Shown piece after piece: positions 1 through 8,633 of a DNA stretch of 64,000 nt (positions are counted from its first letter, which is position 1; each line of letters starts with the position of its first letter). The notes beneath the pieces are model-generated. The model searched no databases, was not told where the DNA came from, and saw only the letters and a list, made by a program, of their open reading frames with translations. Position numbers and translations under genes: made by a program. Location: positions 1,674,001-1,738,000 of the forward strand of contig NZ_CP037864.1 in the NCBI RefSeq assembly GCF_004353845.1. Direction: 5' to 3'. This DNA is from Citrobacter arsenatis (GTDB lineage Bacteria; Pseudomonadota; Gammaproteobacteria; Enterobacterales; Enterobacteriaceae).

Positions 1-144
1 CATTACGGGAATATCAATATTGAACATCCTGGCGGCGCTCTTGATATTCATTTAACCAATGAAGGGGATGAGCCTGAAACCATCAGAGCGTCGGTTATTC
101 GTACCGCCAGAAAAATATTTGCTGGTGACGTTTATCTTCCCTGA
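1..144 (+). CDS. ybhH: YbhH, PrpF-family isomerase (3' end only)
   Basis: The first 47 codons are open from the window edge to a TGA at 142-144 and form the C-terminus of a protein. The motif HPGGALDIHL followed by a short conserved strand region matches the end of PrpF/4-oxalomesaconate tautomerase-type isomerases, which have a diaminopimelate epimerase-like fold. YbhH is the neighbour of ybhI in E. coli, and the next gene here is ybhI in the same direction, so the call rests on both the tail sequence and synteny. The substrate is not established; family members move double bonds in tricarboxylic acids. Only the last fifth or less of the gene is visible, so start, promoter and active site cannot be assessed. 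Confidence 0.75.
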   Translation, partial: HYGNINIEHPGGALDIHLTNEGDEPETIRASVIRTARKIFAGDVYLP

Positions 145-226
145 CAGCGTTGACCTCATTTTGCTGTGATTACGGAAAATCGGAAAACATTCTGTAGTTT
201 ATGTACAGATTACCCAGGACTCAAAA

Positions 227-1660
227 ATGAACGTTAAATCATTATGGAAGCTGGTATTAATATTAGCGATCCCGTGTATTATCGGTTTTATTCCAGCCCC
301 GGCGGGATTAAGTGAACTGGCATGGGTACTTTTTGGTATTTATCTTGCTGCGATCGTCGGGTTGGTAATAAAACCGTTCCCCGAACCCGTAGTGTTAGTG
401 ATTGCCGTTGCCGCCTCAATGGTGGTTGTCGGCAATTTAGGCAGCGGCGTACTTAAAACCAGCAGCGTGCTGAGCGGTTATGCTTCCGGCACGACATGGC
501 TGGTTTTCTCCGCGTTTACCTTAAGTGCTGCATTTGTGACGACGGGACTGGGCAAACGCATTGCCTATATTCTGATCGGTAAAATAGGTAACACGACGCT
601 TGGCCTCGGTTACGTGACCGTGTTTCTTGACCTGGTATTAGCCCCGGCAACACCGTCAAATACGGCGCGAGCGGGAGGAATCGTTTTACCCATCATCAAT
701 AGTGTGGCGGTGGCGCTGGGTTCCGAACCAGACAAAAGCCCACGCCGCGTCGGTCACTACCTGATGATGTCGGTCTATATGGTCACTAAAACAACCAGCT
801 ATATGTTTTTTACCGCGATGGCAGGAAACATTCTGGCGTTGAAAATGATCAATGATATCTGCCACTTGCAGCTAAGCTGGGGCGGATGGGCGCTTGCCGC
901 AGGCCTGCCTGGACTGGTCATGCTGCTGCTGACACCGCTCGTTATCTATTTTATGTATCCACCTGAAATTAAAAAGGTTGATAATAAAACTATCGCAAAA
1001 GCCGGGCTTCAGGACTTAGGGCCAATGAAAGGGCGTGAAAAAATGCTGCTGGGCATTTTCGTCCTCGCGTTATTGGGATGGATCTTCAGTAAAAGCCTTG
1101 GCATTGATGAATCAACGGTGGCGATTGTCGTCATGGGTACGATGCTCTTATTTGGCGTAGTCACCTGGGATGATGTCGTTAAAAATAAGGGCGGATGGAA
1201 TACCTTAATCTGGTACGGCGGTATTATCGGTTTAAGTTCGCTATTGTCGAAAGTGAAATTCTTCGACTGGTTAGCCGAACTGTTCAAAAACAATCTCGAC
1301 TTTGGTAATCATGGCAATGTGGCGTTCTTCGTTATTTTGTTCCTAAGCATTATCGTTCGTTACTTCTTTGCTTCCGGCAGTGCGTATATTGTGGCAATGA
1401 TGCCGGTGTTTGCCATGTTGGCGAATGTGTCCGGGGCACCACTGATGTTAACTGCACTGGCGTTACTCTTCTCTAACTCGTATGGCGGAATGGTCACCCA
1501 TTATGGCGGTGCCGCAGGTCCGGTTATTTTTGGTGTTGGCTATAACGATATTAAATCGTGGTGGCTGGTGGGCGCCATGCTGACCTTACTGACATTTATT
1601 GTCCATATCACTCTCGGCGTGTGGTGGTGGAGCATGTTGATTAACTGGAACATGCTGTAA
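227..1660 (+). CDS. ybhI: YbhI, DASS-family di/tricarboxylate transporter
   Basis: This is a 477-residue inner-membrane protein with about a dozen hydrophobic segments, the size of CitT/TtdT-type members of the divalent anion:Na+ symporter (DASS) family. The family signature APATPSNTARAGG (about residues 139-151) contains the canonical Ser-Asn-Thr triplet at 144-146 that contributes to cation and carboxylate binding. A second glycine-rich signature lies near the C-terminus (FSNSYGGMVTHYGG). It sits 82 bp after ybhH and 69 bp before ybhJ, so the three are probably co-transcribed. With an isomerase and an aconitase-like enzyme as neighbours, a tricarboxylate substrate is likely. That substrate is inference; family membership is secure. 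Confidence 0.9.
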   Translation: MNVKSLWKLVLILAIPCIIGFIPAPAGLSELAWVLFGIYLAAIVGLVIKPFPEPVVLVIAVAASMVVVGNLGSGVLKTSSVLSGYASGTTWLVFSAFTLSAAFVTTGLGKRIAYILIGKIGNTTLGLGYVTVFLDLVLAPATPSNTARAGGIVLPIINSVAVALGSEPDKSPRRVGHYLMMSVYMVTKTTSYMFFTAMAGNILALKMINDICHLQLSWGGWALAAGLPGLVMLLLTPLVIYFMYPPEIKKVDNKTIAKAGLQDLGPMKGREKMLLGIFVLALLGWIFSKSLGIDESTVAIVVMGTMLLFGVVTWDDVVKNKGGWNTLIWYGGIIGLSSLLSKVKFFDWLAELFKNNLDFGNHGNVAFFVILFLSIIVRYFFASGSAYIVAMMPVFAMLANVSGAPLMLTALALLFSNSYGGMVTHYGGAAGPVIFGVGYNDIKSWWLVGAMLTLLTFIVHITLGVWWWSMLINWNML

Positions 1661-1729
1661 ATCATAAATCAGGTTTAACACTATTAATTGACTGTGCGCT
1701 GATGTAAGCACAGGACTACGGAGTATCAA

Positions 1730-3991
1730 ATGATTAAGTTGTATGAAAAAGGAATTTACCTCTCCGATAATAATGAAATTATAGCTGAGGAGTCTTTGCC
1801 TGGGCATATCTGCAAAGAGGACGCGAAAAAAGGAACTATCGCGTGGTCGATTCTCGCCGCGCATAATACGTCCGGTGATATGAATAAGCTTAAAATTAAG
1901 TTTGATTCATTAGCCTCACACGATATTACCTTTGTCGGTATTATTCAGACCGCTAAAGCATCAGGTATGGAGCGGTTCCCGCTGCCGTACGTTCTGACTA
2001 ACTGCCATAACTCATTATGCGCGGTAGGGGGAACCATTAACGGTGACGATCATATGTTTGGCCTGTCTGCGGCGCAGCGTTATGGCGGGATTTTTGTGCC
2101 GCCACATATTGCTGTTATCCATCAATATATGCGCGAAATGATGGCGGGTGGCGGCAAAATGATCCTTGGCTCAGACAGCCATACTCGCTACGGCGCACTG
2201 GGCACGATGGCTGTGGGAGAAGGGGGCGGTGAGCTGGTCAAGCAGCTGTTAAACGATACCTGGGATATTGATTACCCAGGCGTTGTTGCCGTTTATCTCA
2301 CCGGCAAGCCTGTCGCGGGCGTTGGTCCACAGGATGTGGCTTTGGCGATCATTGGTGCGGTGTTTAAAAATGGTTATGTCAAAAATAAGGTCATGGAGTT
2401 TGTTGGACCAGGCATTCGCCATCTTTCAACGGATTTTCGCAACAGCGTTGATGTGATGACCACCGAAACCACCTGTTTGAGCTCCGTCTGGCAAACGGAT
2501 GACGAAACTCGCAGTTGGCTGGCATTACACGGTCGCGAACAAGACTATTGCCAGCTCAACCCGCAGCCGATGGCCTGGTATGACGGTTGTATTTATGTCG
2601 ATCTGAGTGCGATTAAACCGATGATTGCGCTGCCATTCCACCCAAGTAATGTCTATGAGATTGATACTCTAAATGAAAATCTGACGGATATTCTCCGGGA
2701 GGTTGAAGTTGAATCTGCACGTATCGCCCAGGGTAAGGCCAGCCTCTCGTTGTTAGATAAAGTAGAAAATGGTCGCTTAAAAGTACAGCAGGGGATCATT
2801 GCCGGATGCTCGGGGGGCAACTATGAAAACGTGATTGCTGCGGCGCAGGCATTACGAGGTCAATCCTGCGGTAATGATGCGTTCTCGCTGGCTGTTTACC
2901 CCTCGTCGCAGCCGGTGTTTATGGATTTAGCGCAAAAAGGTGTCGTTACAGATTTGCTGGGAGCCGGGGCCGTCATCAGAACCGCGTTCTGCGGTCCATG
3001 CTTTGGGGCGGGCGATACGCCAATCAATAATGGTCTTAGCATCCGCCATACCACGCGTAATTTCCCCAACCGTGAAGGCTCGAAACCGGGCAACGGGCAA
3101 ATGTCCGCCGTTGCGCTGATGGATGCGCGCTCGATCGCGGCTACCGCAGCCAACGGGGGATTCCTCACTGCCGCGACGGATCTGGATTGCTGGGATACGG
3201 TGCCAGACTATGCGTTTAACCCTGCGCCTTATAAGAGCCGCGTATACCAAGGGTTCGTGAAAGGGGCCACGCAGCAGCCGCTCATTTACGGCCCGAATAT
3301 TAAAGACTGGCCGGAACTGGGCGCATTAACGGAAAATATTCTGCTGAAAGTGGCCTCGAAGATCCTTGATTACGTGACAACAACGGATGAGCTTATCCCG
3401 TCCGGAGAAACCTCTTCGTATCGTTCTAATCCTTTAGGACTGGCGGAATTTACGCTTTCACGACGCGATCCTGGGTATGTGGCAAGAAGTAAAGCGACAT
3501 CGGAACTGGAAAAACGGCGCGTGGCGGGTGATGTCAGCGCGCTGGCGTCTGTTTTTGAACGCATTCAACAGATTGCCGGTCAGGAAAATATGCAACCACT
3601 GGATACTGAGATTGGTAGCATGATTTACGCAGTCAAACCCGGTGATGGTTCAGCGCGCGAGCAGGCGGCGAGCTGTCAACGAGTGATTGGCGGGCTGGCG
3701 AATATCGCCCAGGAATATGCGACTAAGCGCTACCGTTCCAATGTGATCAACTGGGGCATGCTACCGCTGCAAATGGCAGAGAAACCTACTTTTGACGTTG
3801 GGGACTACATCTACATTCCTGGTATTCGCCGCGCGCTGGATGAGTGCAGTAAAGACATCAAAGCCTACGTGCTTCACGATGAGGGGACAGTGAGTGAAAT
3901 CAGTGTGTATATGGAAAGTCTGACCGGGGAAGAACGTGAAATTATTAAGGCAGGGAGTTTGATTAACTTTAATAAGTCACGTTTGGTATAA
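1730..3991 (+). CDS. ybhJ: YbhJ, aconitase-superfamily hydratase
   Basis: The protein has 753 residues, the length and domain order of the aconitase superfamily: a large N-terminal catalytic region and a C-terminal swivel domain ending in SLINFNKSRLV. Three cysteines expected to bind the [4Fe-4S] cluster are present: C360 in GCSGG and C421/C424 in FCGPCFGAG. The superfamily SDSHT motif lies near residues 148-152. With these residues intact it is probably a working hydro-lyase acting on a hydroxy-tricarboxylate, but it is not one of the housekeeping aconitases and its substrate is unknown. It follows ybhI by 69 bp with the ribosome site ACGGAG. A strong hairpin terminator lies just past the stop and is shared with the convergent ybhC. 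Confidence 0.9.
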   Translation: MIKLYEKGIYLSDNNEIIAEESLPGHICKEDAKKGTIAWSILAAHNTSGDMNKLKIKFDSLASHDITFVGIIQTAKASGMERFPLPYVLTNCHNSLCAVGGTINGDDHMFGLSAAQRYGGIFVPPHIAVIHQYMREMMAGGGKMILGSDSHTRYGALGTMAVGEGGGELVKQLLNDTWDIDYPGVVAVYLTGKPVAGVGPQDVALAIIGAVFKNGYVKNKVMEFVGPGIRHLSTDFRNSVDVMTTETTCLSSVWQTDDETRSWLALHGREQDYCQLNPQPMAWYDGCIYVDLSAIKPMIALPFHPSNVYEIDTLNENLTDILREVEVESARIAQGKASLSLLDKVENGRLKVQQGIIAGCSGGNYENVIAAAQALRGQSCGNDAFSLAVYPSSQPVFMDLAQKGVVTDLLGAGAVIRTAFCGPCFGAGDTPINNGLSIRHTTRNFPNREGSKPGNGQMSAVALMDARSIAATAANGGFLTAATDLDCWDTVPDYAFNPAPYKSRVYQGFVKGATQQPLIYGPNIKDWPELGALTENILLKVASKILDYVTTTDELIPSGETSSYRSNPLGLAEFTLSRRDPGYVARSKATSELEKRRVAGDVSALASVFERIQQIAGQENMQPLDTEIGSMIYAVKPGDGSAREQAASCQRVIGGLANIAQEYATKRYRSNVINWGMLPLQMAEKPTFDVGDYIYIPGIRRALDECSKDIKAYVLHDEGTVSEISVYMESLTGEEREIIKAGSLINFNKSRLV

Positions 3992-3998
3992 CGTCATA

Positions 3999-4033
3999 AA
4001 AAAGGTCGCCAGTTTCAAGCTGGCGACCTTTTT
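3999..4033. terminator. Bidirectional terminator between ybhJ and ybhC
   Basis: A perfect 14-bp inverted repeat (AAAAAGGTCGCCAG and its complement, 7-base loop) has A and T runs built into both arms. Both convergent transcripts would therefore make a G+C-rich hairpin followed by U residues. It lies 8 bp after the ybhJ stop and 13 bp after the ybhC stop. Confidence 0.92.
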
Positions 4034-4045
4034 GTTTTTCAGTCA

Positions 4046-5329
4046 TTACTGCTTCGGTTCTGCTACCACTTTGCTACCGATACCGCGGTTGTTGTATTCC
4101 CACATGCGGTTGAAGTTGGTGTCGTTCAGGTTACGCTGGATTTCACCTTTATCATCTTCCGCACCGGTATTACCGGCAAACGGGCGTTTAGAGATAACGC
4201 TGTCAGCCCATGGTTTTGCCATGTTAAAGCCTTCGTTAATCACGCTGTCACGAATAACGACCTGACCGTTAGTGTTGGAATCGACATCCAGCGAGCGGCC
4301 TAACTGTGCCACGCCATCGCCACTTGCCGTGAAGCGGCTATTAATCGCCAGGAAACCGTAGTAGATGTTTGACAGAGTAGCCGGTGCGAACACATAGGCT
4401 TCCTGCTGGGTACGGGAGTTCACTACGCGGAAATCGGTGTTATCGAACACCACGGCACCGCGGCCGGAAACAATATCCACATCGCCTTCAATGTAGCTGT
4501 TGGTAACCAGCGTACGCGGCTGACGATCGTTTTCCAGACGGTTTTGTACGCCGCTGTTGGTCACGAAGAAGGTATTCTGGCGGCCCAGGATGTTAACCTT
4601 ATTGATCTGCACTTTATCGCCATCGGTACGTAGCGCAACGGCCGGGTGGTTACCCGCATCAACGCTGTCGCCCAGGTTGTTTTCGATGGTCAGGTTTTGC
4701 AGCTGCAGACCATTATTTTGCGACCAGACGACGGCAGAACACATCACGCCAATATTTGTGCCGCGTTTGTTCTGGCAATTATCAAACATATACCACGCAG
4801 GTTTACCCGGCATATATTTACCGCCCGGGTTCACCGTGCGACGCCAGTCTGCGGTGCTCATGTCACCGTCAATGGCCTGGCCAATTTTTACATCCAGCGG
4901 TTTTTCGCCCATACCGTACAGCGTCAGGCTACCCGTTGCTGCCGGGATGTATACCGTACCCTGATACTCACCGGGCATAATCGCGATGTACTGACGTTTG
5001 TTAGTACGTTTGATGATTGCCGCATCAACCGCAGCCTGAATACTGGTATGGGTGACGCCCTGAGTGCCTGCCGGGCCAACGACAAAGTCAGGCTGCGCAG
5101 GCAGAGTAATAGCAGAAGGGCTCCACGGCGCGGTGTTTGGCGTCAGCGCGGAAAAATAGTGCGCAGCAACGAAGTTGTTTGCTTCATTGGCCGACAAGAT
5201 CGGGCGCGAAGAGGTGCCTGGCGCGGTCTGATCTGAAGGAATTTGATCGGGCGGCGTAGAGCTACAGGCGGTCAGCGTCACGCCAAAAGCCATAGCCAGC
5301 GCCAGACGGGAAACTGATGATATGTTCAC
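4046..5329 (-). CDS. ybhC: YbhC, outer-membrane lipoprotein of the pectinesterase family
   Basis: Starting at the GTG at 5329 gives 427 residues, the E. coli length. A GGAG ribosome site precedes this GTG, whereas the in-frame ATG 30 bp upstream adds ten residues absent from relatives. The N-terminus is a lipoprotein signal: hydrophobic stretch, then LTACSS with the lipobox cysteine about residue 22. The rest is a right-handed beta-helix of the pectin methylesterase family, with IQAAVDAA and GDVDIVSGRGAVVFDNT. In E. coli the protein has been described as having acyl-CoA thioesterase activity, and a true pectinesterase role is doubtful. It converges on ybhJ through a shared terminator, and its upstream region contains the lambda attB core. 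Confidence 0.9.
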   Translation of the reverse strand: MNISSVSRLALAMAFGVTLTACSSTPPDQIPSDQTAPGTSSRPILSANEANNFVAAHYFSALTPNTAPWSPSAITLPAQPDFVVGPAGTQGVTHTSIQAAVDAAIIKRTNKRQYIAIMPGEYQGTVYIPAATGSLTLYGMGEKPLDVKIGQAIDGDMSTADWRRTVNPGGKYMPGKPAWYMFDNCQNKRGTNIGVMCSAVVWSQNNGLQLQNLTIENNLGDSVDAGNHPAVALRTDGDKVQINKVNILGRQNTFFVTNSGVQNRLENDRQPRTLVTNSYIEGDVDIVSGRGAVVFDNTDFRVVNSRTQQEAYVFAPATLSNIYYGFLAINSRFTASGDGVAQLGRSLDVDSNTNGQVVIRDSVINEGFNMAKPWADSVISKRPFAGNTGAEDDKGEIQRNLNDTNFNRMWEYNNRGIGSKVVAEPKQ

Positions 5330-5367
5330 AGGTTGCTCCGGGCTTTGAAAGTTATCCATTGAAGCCT

Positions 5368-5382
5368 GCTTTTTTATACTAA
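5368..5382. other. Phage lambda attB core (attachment site)
   Basis: The 15-bp sequence GCTTTTTTATACTAA is identical to the common core of lambda attB. The flanks also match E. coli attB as I remember it (CCTGC on the left, TTGAGCGAAAC on the right); the base just after the core is G here where K-12 has C. As in K-12, it lies upstream of ybhC. The core is uninterrupted and there is no integrase or second att copy in the window, so the site is empty. The sequence match is seen directly; use by a phage in this host is inference. Confidence 0.85.
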
Positions 5383-5491
5383 GTTGAGCGAAACGGGAAG
5401 GTTAAAAGGTAAAAAGTTGTTTTTTATCGCCGCAATGCCCGACGCGGAGAGTCCTTATATCACAAATACATAACAATTACGGTTCTTCAGG

Positions 5492-5531
5492 TTGACAACA
5501 TCCCTATAATCAAAAATAAATGTCTATACAA
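5492..5531 (+). promoter_or_regulatory. hutI promoter region and HutC operator
   Basis: A TTGACA hexamer lies at 5492-5497, with A+T-rich -10 candidates downstream (AATAAA near 5515, or TATAAT at 5505-5510 with a poorer -35). The decamer TGTCTATACA at 5521-5530 is the exact reverse complement of TGTATAGACA in the hutU promoter, so both are read as HutC repressor sites. The hutI start lies 22 bp further on. Which -10 is used cannot be settled from sequence. Confidence 0.7.
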
Positions 5532-5553
5532 CCTATGACAAGTGGTGAGTCGA

Positions 5554-6777
5554 ATGCAGAAATTCTTCCCTGATGATGTTATCTGGCGCAATGTTCGTCT
5601 GGCGACGATGGATCCTGAGCGAGGCACCCCGTATGGGTTGGTGGATGGTCATGCGCTGATCGTCCGCCAGGGTAAGATTCGCGATATCGTCCCGGAGTCA
5701 TCATTATATCTGACCCATGACAATACCTTTGACATGCAGGGCAGACTGATTACGCCTGGCCTGATTGACTGCCATACGCATCTGGTTTTTGGCGGTAACC
5801 GCGCAGGTGAATGGGAGCAACGGTTAAACGGTGTCTCTTACCAGCAGATAAACGCCGAGGGCGGGGGAATTAATGCCACCGTGTCGGCGACCCGCAGCGC
5901 CACGGATGAACAACTTTTGCATCTGGCCCGTCAGCGGATGGAACAGTTGATCAAAGAAGGCGTTACGCTGCTGGAAATAAAATCGGGTTACGGCCTGGAT
6001 TTGCAGACAGAAGAGAAAATATTGCGCGTGGCGGCAGCGCTGGCGGCAGAAAATATCGTGGAAATCAGCCCGACGCTGTTGGCTGCGCATGCGACTCCTG
6101 CGGAATACCGGGATGATCCTGACGGCTATATTACGCTGGTATGCGAAACTATTTTGCCGCAGCTGTGGGAGCAAGGGCTTTTCGAGACCGTCGATCTGTT
6201 CTGTGAAAGCGTGGGTTTTTCGTTGGCGCAGAGTGAGCGCGTGTTTCAGGCTGCGCAGGCGCTGGGCATCCCGATTAAAGGTCATGTCGAACAATTGTCA
6301 TTGCTTGGAGGCGCACAATTGGTAAGCCGCTACCACGGGCTATCCGCCGATCATATTGAATACCTCGATGAAGCGGGCGTGGCGGCGATGAGCCAAAGCG
6401 GTACGGTCGGTGTGCTGCTGCCCGGCGCATTCTATTTCCTCAAAGAGCAGCAGCGCCCACCGGTAGCGTTGCTGCGTCAATATCAGGTACCGATGGCGGT
6501 AGCGACAGATTTTAACCCCGGTACCAGTCCGTTTATCAGCCTGCACTGGGCGATGAATATGGCCTGCGTTCAGTTTGGCCTAACGCCGGAAGAAGCATGG
6601 GCGGGCGTAACCCGTCATGCGGCGCGGGCACTGGGGCGTCATGCCACCCATGGTCAATTGAAGGCCGGGTTTGTGGCCGATTTTGTGGTGTGGGATGCAA
6701 CCCTCCCGGTCGAGATCTTGTATGAACCCGGACGCAACCCGCTCTACCAACGCGTATTCAAAGGACAAATAGCATGA
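5554..6777 (+). CDS. hutI: Imidazolonepropionase HutI
   Basis: HutI catalyses the third step of histidine breakdown, hydrolysing imidazolonepropionate to N-formimino-L-glutamate in the cytoplasm. The ATG at 5554, preceded by GGTGAG, gives 407 residues, the enteric HutI length; the GTG at 5542 overlaps the ribosome site and was not used. It is an amidohydrolase-superfamily metal enzyme. IDCHTHLVFGG carries the metal-binding His-x-His (H74, H76), GHVEQLS and the HIEY region provide further ligands, and ATDFNPGTSP carries the conserved aspartate. It is the first gene of hutIGC; its stop overlaps the hutG start (ATGA), so the two are translationally coupled. It is expected to be repressed by HutC and induced by urocanate. 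Confidence 0.96.
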   Translation: MQKFFPDDVIWRNVRLATMDPERGTPYGLVDGHALIVRQGKIRDIVPESSLYLTHDNTFDMQGRLITPGLIDCHTHLVFGGNRAGEWEQRLNGVSYQQINAEGGGINATVSATRSATDEQLLHLARQRMEQLIKEGVTLLEIKSGYGLDLQTEEKILRVAAALAAENIVEISPTLLAAHATPAEYRDDPDGYITLVCETILPQLWEQGLFETVDLFCESVGFSLAQSERVFQAAQALGIPIKGHVEQLSLLGGAQLVSRYHGLSADHIEYLDEAGVAAMSQSGTVGVLLPGAFYFLKEQQRPPVALLRQYQVPMAVATDFNPGTSPFISLHWAMNMACVQFGLTPEEAWAGVTRHAARALGRHATHGQLKAGFVADFVVWDATLPVEILYEPGRNPLYQRVFKGQIA

Positions 6778-7715
6778 CTAACTGGCAACCAGCTTCACCT
6801 GCGCTGTGGCAGGGACGCGATGACCGCGCCGAATCGCCGAATGCGCTGCGCCTGTTTCAGACTATCACCCTGAGCCCGACGTTTAGCCCGGAAATGTATC
6901 GCGAGCAGATAGCGCTGCTCGGGTTTGCCTGCGACGAAGGCGTTAAACGTAACCAGGGGCGGACGGGAGCCGCCGGAGCGCCCGATGTACTGCGCAAGGC
7001 GCTGGCAAATTTAGCCAGCCATGATGGGCATCATCGGCTGGTGGATCTGGGAAATATTGTGGCGCAAGCCCCAGATCTCGAAGGCGCGCAGCAGGCGCTA
7101 CGCAATGCGGTGCAGCGCTGTCAGCAGGAGAGCATGCGTACTTTCGTTCTGGGTGGTGGACACGAAACCGCCTTTGCACATGGCGCAGGTGTGCTGGATG
7201 CGTTCCCGCAGGCGAAAGTGGGGATAGTCAACTTCGATGCGCATCTCGATTTGCGCCATGCGGAGCAGGCCACATCCGGGACACCGTTTCGCCAACTGGC
7301 CCAACTGTGCGATGAACAGCAGCGTGAATTTCACTATGCCTGTATCGGCGTCAGTCGCGCGGCAAACACCCAGGCGCTATGGGATGAGGCCCAGCGGCTC
7401 GGTGTGACCGTAGTGGAGGATCTGCATTGTGATACGGCGCAGGCACAGTTAGCGCAGTTTGCCGCCAACCTGGATGTCATCTATCTGACTATCGACCTCG
7501 ACGTGTTGCCAGTGTGGGAAATGCCCGGCGTGTCGGCCCCCGCCGCGCTTGGGGTACCGTTGGCGACGCTGTTGAGACTGATTGAGCCTCTGTGCCGTAG
7601 CGGTAAACTACAGGCGGTGGATATGGTTGAATTTAATCCACGCTTTGACGATGATGGCAGGGCGGCGCGGGTTGCGGCGCGATTAGGCTGGCAAATCGCA
7701 CATTGGTGGCACTGA
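6774..7715 (+). CDS. hutG: Formimidoylglutamase HutG
   Basis: HutG is the fourth enzyme of the pathway, splitting N-formimino-L-glutamate into glutamate and formamide. It is an arginase/ureohydrolase-family protein of 313 residues with the binuclear manganese ligands visible: H130 in GGGHETAF, D155, H157 and D159 in NFDAHLDLR, and D241/D243 in TIDLDVLP. The start overlaps the hutI stop by four bases. Its presence, with no separate formiminoglutamate deiminase, indicates the four-step route that releases formamide. A single REP hairpin follows before hutC. Confidence 0.96.
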   Translation: MTNWQPASPALWQGRDDRAESPNALRLFQTITLSPTFSPEMYREQIALLGFACDEGVKRNQGRTGAAGAPDVLRKALANLASHDGHHRLVDLGNIVAQAPDLEGAQQALRNAVQRCQQESMRTFVLGGGHETAFAHGAGVLDAFPQAKVGIVNFDAHLDLRHAEQATSGTPFRQLAQLCDEQQREFHYACIGVSRAANTQALWDEAQRLGVTVVEDLHCDTAQAQLAQFAANLDVIYLTIDLDVLPVWEMPGVSAPAALGVPLATLLRLIEPLCRSGKLQAVDMVEFNPRFDDDGRAARVAARLGWQIAHWWH

Positions 7716-7719
7716 CATA

Positions 7720-7743
7720 CCTGATGGCGTTGCGCTTATCAGG
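7720..7743. repeat. Single REP hairpin between hutG and hutC
   Basis: CCTGAT, a GGCGTTGCGCTT centre and ATCAGG form a short REP-type palindrome in the 87-bp gap between hutG and hutC. REP hairpins inside operons often protect the upstream part of a message from 3' exonucleases, which could lower HutC relative to the enzymes. That effect is inference. Confidence 0.75.
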
Positions 7744-7802
7744 TTCGGGTAATGTCTGTAAACTGTACCCACTCACATTCTCTGCTTAAGGAAGGCTCAC
7801 GC

Positions 7803-8522
7803 ATGCTCCCATCTCGTTCTGCTCCGGCTCCTTTTTACGAAAAGGTCAAACAGGAGATCAGCGAAAAAATTGCCAGCGGTATATGGCAACCTCACGATCG
7901 CATTCCGTCTGAGGCAGAGCTGGTGGCGCAGTATGGTTTCAGCCGCATGACCATCAACCGGGCGCTGCGAGAGTTAACGGATGAAGGTTTACTGGTGCGT
8001 TTGCAGGGCGTGGGGACGTTTGTCGCCGAGCCAAAAGGTCAGTCCGCGCTATTTGAAATTCGTAGCATCGCGGATGAAATCAACGCCCGTCAGCATCAGC
8101 ACCGGTGCGAAGTGCTGACGCTGGAAAGAACCCAGGCCAACGCGCAGCAGGCTTTGGTGCTAAACGTCAAAGAAGGCACCTCTATTTTTCACTCTGTGAT
8201 GGTGCACTACGAGAACGACTTGCCGGTACAGATTGAGGATCGCTGCGTGAATGCCGAAATTGTGCCTGAGTATCTGGCGCAGGATTACAGTCAGACAACG
8301 CCGCACGCTTACCTGTCGCTGATAGCCCCTTTAACGGAAGGTGAACATATTGTTGAAGCGGTACGTGCCAGCGCCGACGAGTGCGCACTGCTGAACATCA
8401 AAGAACACGATCCCTGTCTGTTGATCCGCCGTAAAACCTGGTCTGCGTCATCTATTGTCTCTCATGCCCGTTTGCTGTTCCCGGGTTCCCGCTATCGTCT
8501 GCAAGGGCGCTTCATGTCCTGA
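7803..8522 (+). CDS. hutC: Histidine utilisation repressor HutC (GntR family)
   Basis: The ATG at 7803, 7 bp after an AAGGAAGG ribosome site, gives 239 residues. The N-terminal 70 residues are a winged helix of the GntR type (YGFSRMTINRALRELTDEGLLVRLQGVGTFV). The remainder is a UTRA ligand-binding domain, where urocanate is expected to bind and release DNA. It is encoded in hutIGC, so the repressor controls its own synthesis. The likely targets are the two TGTATAGACA sites upstream of hutI and hutU. Identity is strongly supported by family features and context. Confidence 0.95.
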   Translation: MLPSRSAPAPFYEKVKQEISEKIASGIWQPHDRIPSEAELVAQYGFSRMTINRALRELTDEGLLVRLQGVGTFVAEPKGQSALFEIRSIADEINARQHQHRCEVLTLERTQANAQQALVLNVKEGTSIFHSVMVHYENDLPVQIEDRCVNAEIVPEYLAQDYSQTTPHAYLSLIAPLTEGEHIVEAVRASADECALLNIKEHDPCLLIRRKTWSASSIVSHARLLFPGSRYRLQGRFMS

Positions 8523-8579
8523 AAATCGTGATTGCTGCCGCAGTATGGCAAAAATGTAGCTCAGTTGTTAATTACGATC

Positions 8580-8608
8580 TTGCGTTTAATTGTATAGACA
8601 AGTATATA
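8580..8608 (+). promoter_or_regulatory. hutU promoter with overlapping HutC operator
   Basis: TTGCGT at 8580-8585 and TATATA at 8603-8608 are separated by exactly 17 bp. The spacer contains TTGTATAGACAA (8590-8601), a small palindrome shared in inverted form with the hutI control region. HutC bound here would cover the spacer and -10 element, a typical repression layout. Nitrogen (Nac) and CRP control are known for hut in related enterics, but I did not identify convincing sites. Confidence 0.75.
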
Positions 8609-8633
8609 CTTCCAGCTAATGTGACCGTTAATC

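Noticed and set aside
4646..5236. 196-codon plus-strand open frame over ybhC
   Set aside because: It is antisense to a well-conserved lipoprotein gene, with no recognisable domain or ribosome site.
5330..5359. Upstream ATG at 5359 as the ybhC start
   Set aside because: It adds ten unconserved residues. The GTG at 5329 has a GGAG ribosome site and gives the E. coli length.
5368..5382. A resident lambdoid prophage at attB
   Set aside because: The site is uninterrupted, only one core copy was seen, and no integrase or phage genes lie nearby.
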